Source: Tribonema minus (lineage: Eukaryota; Sar; Xanthophyceae; Tribonematales; Tribonemataceae). Taken from it: 64,000 nucleotides of DNA. The translations under genes and the position numbers were made by a program. The stretch covers positions 124,001-188,000 of the forward strand of contig JAFCMP010000290.1 of the NCBI GenBank assembly GCA_017506865.1, given 5' to 3'. Of the stretch, positions 12,101-20,707 are shown in pieces. The notes under the pieces were generated by a model. It saw only the letters and a list, made by a program, of their open reading frames with translations, was not told the DNA's origin and ran no database searches. Position 1 is the first letter of the stretch; every line of letters begins with the position of its first letter.

Positions 12101-13853
12101 CACTTTAGGAGCACGCATTGGTTCACCCGATCATGCCTGGTATACGTTATACCACACAGCCGGCACGGCCTCACCATATTGCGCTGCCACGCACTTGGAC
12201 ATACCCGTTGCTACTGATGTTGTACACAATGTTGAACAACTTGGCACTGATGTATGGTGATGTTGATACCAAGTCCATCTCTTGCATACATGCCCATGTG
12301 CAGTGACATGGATATTGTGGTGGTGGTCAAGATGAGCAAGCTGGAACGCGCCAAGTTGCCCACTGGAAATATACGCCTATCTGCACTCAGGTTCAGAGCG
12401 AGGCTGCTGGCCAGCATTGAGGTCAGTCCACGGATACAGAATAAGAATAAGTAACTTGTAATGATGCCTTGCTTAGATATTTGAAATGCAGCGCATTCAT
12501 ACAGTTAATAGTGTAGTTACGTGCCTGTAAATCATCATTCTCTGCGACTTTTCACACATCGAACTCATCAGCGAACAATGACTTGGTACTGTGTGCTTTT
12601 TGCAATTGTGTCCATGCCAGCGCTTGATGTCCATGCCAACTCTTGATGATCACATCAAGCCTGAAGTGTTTTCACCATGCCGACACAGTGCCTAATACGT
12701 CATGGCGATGCTCACTATTAGTCTATGTGTTTGCCGTTCCTGCATGCTGCAGATGGTGCCATCGTTTCCGTTTGTCGGCATAGCCGTTGTGTCGTTCGCT
12801 GATGTCCCTGACATTGACCTCCATGTCAGCCTGGGGTCCGGTCTAGGTGAGTCATATTCCAAAGTGGAAGAGAAGGGAGCAACCTCACCTCAGCTAAACC
12901 TTTCCGACGTTTTGCGACATCAATGGTCCTTGCAGCACTTGCTAGGCCCGTCACTGTTCAAAAATTGCTTTGACGTTTTATCAATTGTGATGCCTGTGCC
13001 TGTTCTATGTACATGTACGTATGATTGATTGCCAGTGCTGCTACAGTATTGCTTTCCCTCTCTAGTTGATGACACGTGTTTCGCGTCGTCGATGAGTGTA
13101 TAATGTCATGCTTTGTCATTCAGAAATTTGGCAAGCTATTGTGTGCGCCGTAGCGACTTGTGTGACTGCATTTGGATGTGCTGTAGGACTGCCTCAACAG
13201 CGGGCCTGTCATCTGTGTAACAATGGTGATGTTCGCAACCAGACAACTAAGATTTTTAAGAATCGCCTATTGTTGCGTGCTGACATTGGCAATCCCCTGC
13301 GGTGCTGTATGTGACGGTTGTTCCAGATGTCATGTCTCTAGGCAGTGCAGACTCATGGGTGAGGCATGCACTGCAAGCCTCTCTCAGAGCCTACGTCAAG
13401 CCACGCTTCATGGAAATTGAGTTGGGCCCATCATCAGCTGGTAAGAAGTTGGGCAACACGCTTGATAGGGTTGGGACTTGTTGTGACGCCACATATGCTG
13501 TGATATACTTGACTACTTGGGGATGAGCTAGCATACACGTGACTCGTGGTGTCGGTTTGTCTGAGGTCAGGCGGCAATGCTAGGCTTTGAAACGATATAC
13601 AGACCATCAACATGGCCAAGTAGTAGCATGGACGACAAGTATAGCAAAGAAATTGTTTGACGACAAATACAGCAAAGAAATTGTTTCCAGAGATCCCACC
13701 TTTCCGTCAAAGCTTCTTTTTTTAAATTTTTAATGTCACCATTGATTGGCTGCAGGCGAGGCCAACGTCCATGTCAATCAGACAGCCAGGCGTGCCGCTT
13801 TTGAAGTGTACCAAAACATGCACAGGCTCCCATACCATCTTGTTGATGATTAA
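139..13853 (+). CDS. SMP-domain (E-Syt/tricalbin-like) membrane-contact lipid-transfer protein, 5' partial, no C2 domain
   Basis: Spliced gene entering from the left edge. Exons read: about 139-330, 5216-5298, 5979-6058, 6618-6704, 7427-7567, 8135-(end unclear), 8392-8555, 9081-9236, 10001-10122, 10484-10626, 11282-11418, 12304-12421, 12753-12846, 13327-13440 and 13756-13853 (TAA). Apart from the exon at 8135, whose donor is uncertain, every reading phase joins. Donors after 7567 and 10626 look like GC-AG introns. The 10001 exon carries ESTAWINTMLQLMW, 11282 carries LNLGTVPPRLRGI, and 12753 carries VPSFPFVGIAVVSF followed by DIDL. These are the successive landmarks of an SMP domain, which in E-Syts and tricalbins carries lipids at ER contact sites. 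Exons at 139, 8392 and 9081 are hydrophobic and probably anchor the protein. The protein stops 32 residues after the SMP, so the C2 domains of ordinary E-Syts are absent. The left-edge exon is the least certain part. Confidence 0.8.
342..5002 (+). mobile_element. Non-LTR retrotransposon copy 1 (RLE type) inside an intron of the SMP gene
   Basis: The left limit is where similarity to the copy at 50.8-52.9 kb starts (about 333-350; the exact base is unclear). The right limit is where three copies stop matching, just after a shared GTACA. Stop codon to 3' end is 83 nt, the same as in the copy ending at 61876. There are no LTRs and no poly-A tail. The 3' UTR carries a TATAAATACAAG motif. The element lies in the same orientation as the host gene, starts about 10 nt after the donor at 331, and would be removed with the intron. 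No target-site duplication could be fixed because the 5' limit is blurred. Confidence 0.8.
372..4919 (+). CDS. Retrotransposon polyprotein: reverse transcriptase plus restriction-like endonuclease, intact ORF
   Basis: Uninterrupted ORF of 1515 residues. The first 400 or so residues are Ala/Pro-rich with a basic stretch. Reverse transcriptase: GLDGLRYEHLL near 495, RRPIACSSVWRRL near 577, motif A LDCENAFN with catalytic D640, motif B QQGDPLGPLYF near 698, and motif C FLDD at 746-749. An Ala-rich and Asp-rich linker follows. The C-terminus has a Cys/His cluster C1292-x3-C1296-x8-H1305-x3-C1309, then IRGHN, then RAD at 1354-1356, LDTSVR with D1378, and E1408-x2-K1411. That order is the signature of the PD-(D/E)XK-like endonuclease of R2/RLE-type non-LTR elements, which nicks the target and primes reverse transcription. 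No apurinic-type endonuclease was seen. All catalytic residues are present, so the ORF may be active. Upstream coding of the related 52.8-kb copy reads through this start, so the true N-terminus may be longer. Confidence 0.9.
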   Translation: MQEMSTMYGCTAEDFLRAVRKLSACTGACGLVHMSASAGQRQCALTSPCHTCRRNGSAPTRARPAVPPGQSEGGGAGSDGAAAAAGAAAATPPKPPAVPASGAANSKSSKKRPAATATGAQRRRRTAAAAAPPGSAGSRTQSNSLRLQDSSPPHGTAVGWADMDLDPPDDAASPPPPTTTTSGRPSKPQARASLAWDLSTPSVVHALDQTNEADLLLLRFTTTANPFRTQLQCTQWARLVEHATRLLADATDSAREAARVRLHHGAGAFAHQVSQTLVQRGYRLLHLLAAMAFGRQPEGTGMPPAARLAALLSGDFAELLRKTLSAAAALRAPKPNNAATASAQTNFDADWTEADSRQQTACAALSGKRRGVGLAAARLEAREACAPADEVTAQVLAAKHPETGTRPGVVDTPMEQVRGLVRDARRHCLHGAGVATTAGPAGSGSPVFESGQAHDRSDRPEDAASAAGRRLEVEATDILSTLSAAGAGKAGGLDGLRYEHLLMAAGPGAPVKAATRPVGSASPGLAGDSESDVMEPAFAHHLAKVFTTLLVEPELLPEQSQRLLRAAALSGIGQKRRPIACSSVWRRLLGSTAARGVKGKISGLLASMSQFGVGYRSGVEHVAARARVWHELYGTTIQLDCENAFNSVDRAAIVRGLMLFCPELLPHFESVYCGDTAPEMRVEVNGEARIICSHLGCQQGDPLGPLYFAVAAAFLLFYPDGVNATPGSMPAYGHSTAEPPAPHCAFLDDLNVLQAAYFDDAAAAGVAEVIRRLAAGGLRVRPDKSLAIAMRGTVFDEAARARLRALDIPFVDATMPESSQGFTSVGVPVGHPAYVHAAMSKHLVDAGTWRLSWQLAGMARHHLQAAQFILRRSLTKRMGFLARVVDTALSETWLHAFDGFCAWTLERMLHLHGCATAAVMKSHLLAACTAGDNEVASSGSVLVLPRLGPPELTDIAVPLRASRLPERRGGLGMPLLGLLAPAAYTAQACTTLRPAIIHATVAAGALRLGTDEHGAVTWFAQHSCAIREDQGLPPIIEAVRRSTRALTADGGEKSRTAVAEQLPASLLRWAADTTAAASTLPTAVQAIYAATAVTETGTTEPAPHTHGIVPGAEAAAAAATVPGPQAAAAAASSTPAKTQTSAEESSCSGGQEDDDDDWEAYADEICRKVVPRRRRGHFTHGLQARLSNVLRRQYEDCLVEDLEAASAGAVGKPTQATLIGDLRDTSRRRQQASARVLAQLRSQRASGAMAWMSVPPAANDRPGAAPMSSMAAATMIMVAIFIDGWGIQGEVCPWRCSDVSPTSTHAISCPSQHIRGHNATHTAQKRCLQRILRQHHVSIVRNEDASVFKVPGYRADTVIDPGCLHFSSAYRNKGIVLDTSVRAPTASSYLTGKTNASNTDGYAAGVGEDAKVKHHTGTLTSSWAFVPFVQESYGRLGKQTSLFVKELAMHSALCSGGGKADVLRKAGLAKRQIHIELSISLARELAERVMAYTRGARMLGCVAAPVSKLLGHSAD
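10799..10946. repeat. Two short tandem duplications and a C-run in an SMP-gene intron
   Basis: A 26-bp unit starting CGTCATTGGCGAGG occurs twice (10799-10824 and 10825-10850), differing at two bases. A 20-bp unit starting GACAAACCATCTCG occurs twice (10907-10926 and 10927-10946). A C-run followed by alternating CG lies between them at about 10871-10888, and a longer C-run is at about 11034-11058. Confidence 0.8.
13631..13686. repeat. 28-bp direct tandem duplication in the last SMP-gene intron
   Basis: Two adjacent 28-bp units, each starting GACGACAA and ending AATTGTTT, differ at two bases. They lie about 70 bp before the final exon. Confidence 0.8.
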
Positions 13854-15199
13854 TGACGCCAGACAGCTTTCTCAGTTTTTTAGCACCAGGATATTTAAAG
13901 ATATATATATGCATTTACCAGAACATGCATTAGAATTTATTTCAACTGGCTGCACATTACAGTGTGTCCACCTCCTCCATTGGTGTGGTATGGTGGATGC
14001 TCTGCGTTTTTACTCAAGACGCCACAGTGCTGATGAGCTGATGCTGCTTGGTGCCTTACAGCAACTGCGCGCTGCCGCTGCGTGACTGGCTTGAAGCATA
14101 GCAGAGTCTGACAGTGCCAGCTTGAGGATTCCATCCCCGCTCCGCTGGCTTCTTTTGAGTCTGGGGGGCTGCTGTCGTTGCTAATAGTATGCATGGCTGT
14201 GTGTGCTGCGCTGTACTTTGTTGTGTGCTTGACATTTGTTTGCTGCTGAGGCGGTAACACGTGAACTCTGTCCAATTGCATCCGATGGAGTGGTTCACTA
14301 TAGCTCTTGGCCGCTGCGTGCTTTGCTGCAGAGCAGGCAAGCAACGCATGAAGAAGAACGAAGTGTTATTGTGGCTCAAATACAATGTTCGTGCTTTTCG
14401 TGGTTTTTTTGAAATTGTATTTGGTCCAATATTTGCACCACAAAAATGATGCATAACCCCCTTTTTGACACTTCCTAAACATGAAGGCCGTCCAGTGCCA
14501 TCGTATTGACAAGAAGGTAGTATGTGGGGGAGTTTAGCTTGCAGGCCTTTTAGACCCCCCACCGGTCACGCCACAGGCTGTTATTCCGTGATTGCCCACT
14601 AATTGCTGCTGTTACTGCGACTGCCCAGCCGCATCGAACCATACTTCTATACTCCCAAGGCACTCTAATCAGAGCTTCACTGCCCCCCTGCGGCTCTCCT
14701 GTGCCCTCTTCCACTCGCAGCAGCAGCAGTGGCACCACCAGCGGCAGCACCAGCAGCGCATGCCAAATCTTAGGCTACTGGTCATCAGGCAAAAGTTTAC
14801 CATCTGAGGCAGGGTGGCGGTTGTTGTCCTTGCTGCGGCAGAACTGACGGCCCGTGGACCAGTTCATCCCCACCAGCGCTTGTCACGCCGCAAAGAGGGT
14901 GTTGACAGCGCTGGTATGGCCTCGACCCCCCTGGACTGCATTGCATGACGGAAGACGCGCCATCCCCGTTCTGTGCAGCGCAAGGGTGCCGGCACTGGGG
15001 GGCATGCGATGCAATTCCTGGACTTATTGGTCAGGACCGCTGGCACCCAGCTGGCCAGCTCGCAGATGCGCCGCGTTGAGGGGCAGGGAGCTGTCGGAGC
15101 CCCTGTTGAAGTCTGCTTTTAGTCACACCATGCAGCGTGCGCCTTGTTTGGGGGGCTCGATGATGTCCACAGACTTGTCAGCAATTGCGGTCTCTCTGG
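13854..15199. other. Downstream region without a resolved gene
   Basis: Nothing certain is seen. On the - strand between about 15200 and 14800 there is coding-like sequence broken by stops (for example GMNWSTGRQF near 14850). It may be a decayed gene that continues into the dispersed repeat to the right. Confidence 0.35.
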
Positions 15200-15985
15200 C
15201 GCAGAAGCTTTGACATCCAACTCTCGCATGCGCCACTTTCACCTGCTGCAGCATCATCTCGTCCCTACCACCAGCATCTGGGAGGTCACCTCAGTCACCA
15301 CGGTTAGCTGCAGCGCCAGGCTTGCACAGCAGGGTGTCAAGCGCAAACAGCAACTTTGCCAGCCGAAGTTGAGCCAGGGGGTGGCGCACGTCTGGTGATA
15401 TCTGTCCATTGGCTGTTGGCAGCCTCAAAGCTTGCATACTTTGAGGCTTGTTGTTGTGCCGGAGAAAAGGGGATGGGTGGCGGTGGGAAGGGCAATCAGT
15501 CGGCATTAAAAAACTCAATCTCTCGTAGCAACATGGAACTAGAAGGATGGAGTGCCGTTCCCTCAACAACACCATGCATGTGCGTTTTGTTCTCAGCCTT
15601 GCACACCGCGATCATTTGTTCTTGACGCACTTCATGTCTCGCACCCTGCACAAACACACACACCATCGCTTGGCGCTGAAGCGATGGATCGGCGTACCTA
15701 TACATTGTTAGCTATGCCAATGACAAAGACCACATGCTTCTGCTTTGGCGTACATATGCATTGTAAGCTATGCAAATGGCAAATAACGGGGGTTTTTGCG
15801 CATGTTTTGGCCATACAAATCACCACATGCGAGGTACATAGTGGGGCGCCAAGCTCTTGTCTGTGCAACTCTTGCTATCTCATGCCAGTGTGAAACCATC
15901 AACTCTGCGAACTCTGAGTACTAAGTATATGAAACATAGAGAATTTGGATGGTAGTAGGAGTTGCAATGAAAGCAGCACAAACGA
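15200..15985. repeat. Dispersed repeat A, copy 1
   Basis: About 780 bp that align along their length with 26190-26970 in the same orientation, with frequent substitutions and small indels. Read on the - strand, both copies carry related coding-like pieces: LAQLRLAKLLFALDTLLC here against LAQLRLAKVLIAFLTPCC in the other, and a Cys/Met/His-rich terminal stretch containing HMHGVVEGTA here against HMHCVIEGTA. This suggests a duplicated gene fragment on the - strand and not a simple repeat. Function unknown. Confidence 0.7.
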
Positions 15986-18430
15986 TGCTGGCGCACCTAG
16001 GCTCTGTTGGTGTGACCACACCACGGTGGCCGAGGGTTGTCGAGGATTTTCAGAGGCTGCGATGCAACGGTACACTCCAGATGTGCCCTGCAGTGAATTC
16101 AAAGCCCAATAGTCACAGCATCTGGCAGGTAAGCCAAAAGGAACTGATTGACAGTTCGTAACCCACACCCCACGACACGTACATTTGCTACACCAGCTAC
16201 CATGCTACCGCAACCTTGTTGCTACTTGTAGGCACCCCCCCCTGTCGCAAGTGCCACCACCGGCAGGCAGCACGTGCAGTACTACTGGCAACTGCCTGCA
16301 CTGGCCTGCGGGCAATCCCCAGCACTGCCACCCCCCCACCATGACTTGCATCCCTCCCTCACCCCATGGTCTACTCGTCCCCAATACCCTCAGGCCCCAT
16401 CCAAGACTACCCCGGGATGATGTCCTCCACGCCGCAGACCGCGCACACGCCACGCATGCCCATAATGGTGCCGCCGCTGCGGTCGCGGTTGAAGACCACC
16501 AACCCCTGTCAGTGATTCCCGCCGTTCGCGGCTGCCTGAATGGGGCAGACGCCGTGCGGCAGTTGGAGTTGCACACACAATTCCTGTGGCCGTGCTGCTC
16601 GCTGCCTGGCTGAGTGCGCTGGCCACACCCCGGGCAGCAGATGGTGGTGAAAGCCTCCGGCCCCATGACGACTGCACGGCACGCCAGCTGCCACACCACC
16701 ACCTTGGTGGGAATGGGAGGACGGCCGCGCGCCGCCACCCGTGCGGCGACACCAAGAACACGACGCGCCGTCCCGCCCGGCGATTGGTCGCCACTTGCAG
16801 TGCTTCTGTTTCCGCTGCCGTGTGGGTCGCCATTCAGGCGGCGTCCGCCGCCGTCGCATCGGCGCGATCACCTCTGCCACCCTGGCAACCGCTCTCTGTC
16901 GCGCGCTGAAACAAATGGGCCTCTGAACACTCCGCAAAGGGTGCAGCAGCTCATCGTACATGCTGTCGTGCTCAGCCAAGGTGGTGCAGTACTACTAGTA
17001 GTCTGTGAGGACCTACACGAGGGCAGAGCAATAGCAGACATGCGATGCACAGGTTAGGTGCTGAGCACAAGGCGCTCTTTGACCGTCAAGCAAACCTATG
17101 CCAGGGACGCCGTGTTGGTGCATCATGCTGACGTGCACCTACTGCAGGCCACACTCAGACAGACAGCCTGACGCTACACACACAGGAGACTCTAAGGCTG
17201 GAACAGGTGCCCAGGAGAGTTTTGCACTCAGTCTAGGCTACCCCTTGCCCAGCTCACCTCAATGTCGCAGGTGCGCGTGCGCTCCCCTGCCAGCGCCGTG
17301 CACACATCTCTGTTCTTGTCATTGGATGGACAGCGCCCGCGTGCAGTACAATTCGCCGGACACCTCTAACACCTCCACAAGCCAAACCGCAGGATCGAGC
17401 ACAAAGCCTGCGGCATTTTTGCGTCGCCAGTGCTTGTCATGGGTAGCAGCTCCACTACTGCCAGCACCTGCCCGGGGTCGACGCCAGTCATCGCGACACC
17501 GTTCAGAGCCTGCAGGCAGTCAGCAGGGCCACACCCCACAGGGTCAGCCCCCACCTCCCTGTTTACTCGCTCCAGGCGGAAAACTCCATTGCCTCTGCAG
17601 CACAGCATCCAGCTGCTTGTCCTCATACCCAACCTGTGACATCACACAACACAGCCGCGGGCAAGGGGCAGTCAGTCAGACTGAGTACTGCCCAATGTCA
17701 ACCCTAACCCTAAATATATATGGCTTGGTGTCGGAAGCTGAAGCTCATGGCGCATGCACTGGATGCGTGGGTGCATGAATGAATGCTGTGTTTCGTTTCG
17801 CATTGAGGTCGGGCAATTTAGAGTGGCAATGCTGCTGATTGCCAGGTACGGTATGCTTGCACTAGTAGAATGTGAGAGGTGTTCTGAATTCTTCAAGATT
17901 GACACTGTTGTGCGCAAGGAAACAACAGATTAATCAGAGGTTGTCTTCAGATTTGTTAATTATAAACCCTCTAATCATTGTTTAAAATAAAAATACATGT
18001 TGCTATACGCAGTATACTAGTCAAGTATATGTATGTTATAAGAGACCCATACCCTAATTCCGGGGCATGACCGGTCGGTTAGGGTTAAGCGCTAACCCTA
18101 ACCAGCGAGCATGTGGTCTATGGCGCTGACGCGCAGGAGACAGCGAGGCGTGTTCCAGTTGCCTCAGATTCATTCGTGCTTGCCTACCGAGCGCTTCACC
18201 TCAACATGGATGCTAGCGGCAAAGAAACCATTTTTCATGTTCAGACCTCTCAGGTTCAAAGTTTGACAGCAGCGTTGATACTTAGCGTACAACACATCGG
18301 TGATTCGAATTGATCAGTTCCGAAGTAATTTAACCAGTAGCCAAATGAATTTCCCTGCTGCACCACGTCAGGAGTCTCCTCTGAGAGATATCTCAGTGCA
18401 GACCTGGTTGTCAGACCATGTCTGCATGCG
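15986..18430. other. GC-rich gene-poor stretch with one possible exon
   Basis: Long open frames at 16.2-17.0 kb occur on both strands in GC-rich sequence and none is recognisable. One stretch on the + strand, 16947-17052, is flanked by a good acceptor and a GT donor and reads QLIVHAVVLSQGG followed by VLLVVCEDLHEG. It may be a real exon, but no gene could be built around it. 17.9-18.05 kb is AT-rich with nothing visible. Confidence 0.3.
17701..18103. repeat. Short interstitial telomere-like motifs, including an inverted pair
   Basis: ACCCTAACCCTAAA stands at about 17701-17714. At 18077-18103 an 11-nt arm GGTTAGGGTTA is followed by AGCGC and its exact reverse complement. The G-rich strand runs into the C-rich strand, the order expected at an end-to-end joint. 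Isolated CCCTAA-type motifs recur near 24180, 27555, 28405, 32160, 39095 and 47785. Confidence 0.6.
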
Positions 18431-18435
18431 TTGCG

Positions 18436-18838
18436 AGACGCCCCCCCCCCGGGGCCGCCCCGTCCCAGAGGGGGGGGGAAGGGGGGGGCAAACCTCGTAG
18501 GCAGGCCCTGGTGCAGCACAATCTGACTTCAGGCGGCTTTCCTTTTGAGCGGTCAAACACGCAATCATTTGCAATCTGTGTTTGTGGATAAGAGCAGGTG
18601 CTGCTGTGGTACAGACCGTGGCTGTGCGCGAAGCGAGATGCCCCCCTGGGCCCCCCCCCCGGAGGGGGGGGGGAAGGGGGGGGGGGGGGGGACAAGGAGG
18701 CTCTGGCACGGCAAACCTAATCCTTGACAGCTCATTGGTCAATAATATATCTACAGGTTCCGGCAAAGCGCAGGCGAGCTACATACCCCCCCCCCCCCCC
18801 CCGTCCTGGAGGAGGGGCGGGGGGGGGGGGGGGGGGGG
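18436..18838. repeat. Three C-run/G-run hairpin units
   Basis: Three units each pair a run of Cs with a following run of Gs: 18436-18489, 18633-18691 and 18786-18838. The first two share the left flank GCGAGA(C/T)G before the C-run. Each could fold into a very stable hairpin or a G-quadruplex. Spacing is about 150-200 bp. Confidence 0.75.
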
Positions 18839-20707
18839 CTCAGCGGGCAGACGCTGCAAATCACGAGTTTACAGTGCAGTAACTGTGTGAGCGAATGAAG
18901 GTGCTGCTTTGTACATGTCCCAAGCGTAAATCACATTGCTGAAGGTCAGAACCACTGCGTCGGCTACATGTAGTGTCTTCGGCATCAGCAAAACTTTATC
19001 GGCGGGCGTCAACGGTCGCGAGCGAGCGCAAGCAAGCGCGCGCCGTGCGCACGCCTTCTACTTCGTGCGCGGGGACTAAGGGATGGCGTTTAAAGTTCAA
19101 GTTTGTCTGCTGTGCGCAAAATTTGAACTCTGAAACGAAACTGAAGCGACGCGAGCGAGAGCGCAGTGTCGGAGAAAGAAGAAGGAACGAGGCGAGGCGC
19201 AGTGTCGGCGAGAGTGCAGCAGCAGTAACAGCAGCTGCAGCGTGCAGCAGTAGCACTCAATCGGCCGTCGCATCAGAGCAGCAAGGTCGCAAGCGAAGAG
19301 GTGCTAAGAGTGGCTCGTGTCCAGCGCGATAGCAGCGTGAGGAACGGGCTTGCTGTTGACCATGCTAGGCAGCCTATGTGAGAGACAACAGCGCAACGTG
19401 AGCAATGGTCTGCTGTTGACCGTGCTAGGCGGTCTGTGCGAGAAAGACCAGAGCAACGTCTCGCTGCGCGTCGTGCTAGGCAGTCTGATGCTCTTGCGCG
19501 ACAGACACCACAGCAACGTGAGCAGCGACTCACTGCAGGTCGTGCCAGCGTGGCTGCTCGAGCGTAGAGTTAACATGCTTCTCTGGACCAACGCGCACAG
19601 AGGGTGGCGGCTGAACGCAAGAGGCAATCCAATTAAAGAGCTGCGACCATTGCAAGTCGTTGCAACATAGATGACATGATTTTGTCAGTGAATGCCTTCA
19701 CCCAAGGATGCATTCGGTCCTGGTGATTGATTTCACGTGCGGAGCCTCAAATTGCACATGTGCAGTTGCCACATGGGCAATCAGCTACAGGAGGATCACC
19801 GGATGGGCTGCCACCACATGCAAATTTGCTCGAGAGTCCTCAAGTTCTAGGGTTGGCAAATGAGTTCTATGACCATTTGTATTCCTACGAAGTCAAGTCT
19901 TGCCACGTGTGTCGTGAAGGTTGGCCGCAGCAGACCTATGACCAGCGCCGGCAAGCTATGAACACCAATGCTTCTTTGAAATTCGTTCGTCCTGCAGGTT
20001 TCATCTGAAGCGAATGCATAGGTCCATACAATGCCTACCGACAACGCACATCGAGTGCTGTTATGCCACCAGACTGAGTCTTCAGCGTTGATGATCATCA
20101 TACGGTATTGAACCATGTCCCCCTGAACTGTCGGAGCTCACACATTTGCCAGTGGAATGGCTATAGTATACTAGTAGTATGCATATGCATGTATTTGCCT
20201 ATGGTGTAAATGTATCACCTTTCTGGTGGACAAGTAGGTTATGCAGGGCATGTGACACCGCTGGACAATACCAATACAGTGCAACAGATGGCTCAGTCTC
20301 TGCCCCGCCATCAATGCTTTTGCACACATGAATTTGTGCCTCGTGATGCTTAAGACAATTTTTGCATCAATGTTTGAAACAGTACACAATGCACTGCCTG
20401 TGCTTGACTGCGATGTCCTGGGTGTTGCATGCTAGCTGAATTGGCACTGGTGGTGCATGACCTACATCAAAGTCTGCCTGTCAGTGATTGACCGTAGGTT
20501 ATGACCTCGTGCCCTCCACACCTAACACCATTGCCGTCTACACCCCTGCAGCAATCACCGCAGCTTGCCCTGCCTAAATTAGGGTTTCACTGTAGAGCAT
20601 GACGACCGCCGTCGAATATCATTCTCTTGTTTCCACGTTCACGACCGTTCACGAACCGGGGACTCGACCCACTCGCGTGTGGGTCCGTCCCCGTCCTTTT
20701 TATTCTC
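18839..20707. other. Intergenic stretch with 60-bp tandem repeats
   Basis: Tandem imperfect 60-bp units start at 19351 and 19411 with TGCTGTTGACC, and a shorter degenerate unit follows near 19470. The ORF at 18973-19332 is Arg/Ser/Ala-rich and not recognised. A conserved-looking piece at 19727-19997 is listed separately. From 20.0 to 20.7 kb nothing is seen apart from what may be the promoter of the next gene. Confidence 0.4.
19727..19997 (+). pseudogene. Possible fragment of a Helitron/PIF1-helicase-type protein
   Basis: Open frame of about 90 residues ending at a good GT donor (after 19997). It carries EFYDHLYSYEVKSCHVC followed by REGWP. A hydrophobic-acidic lead into a C-x2-C and an aromatic residue resembles the Cys-containing region found upstream of the helicase in eukaryotic Helitron-type and PIF1-like proteins. 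No helicase motif was found nearby, so it is at best an isolated exon or fragment. Identification is weak. Confidence 0.25.

Noticed and set aside
16205-16979. Overlapping long ORFs on both strands with a CPGCGQ-type pair of cysteines
   Set aside because: All frames are open in this GC-rich block, no splice-consistent gene emerges, and the Cys pattern alone is too weak.
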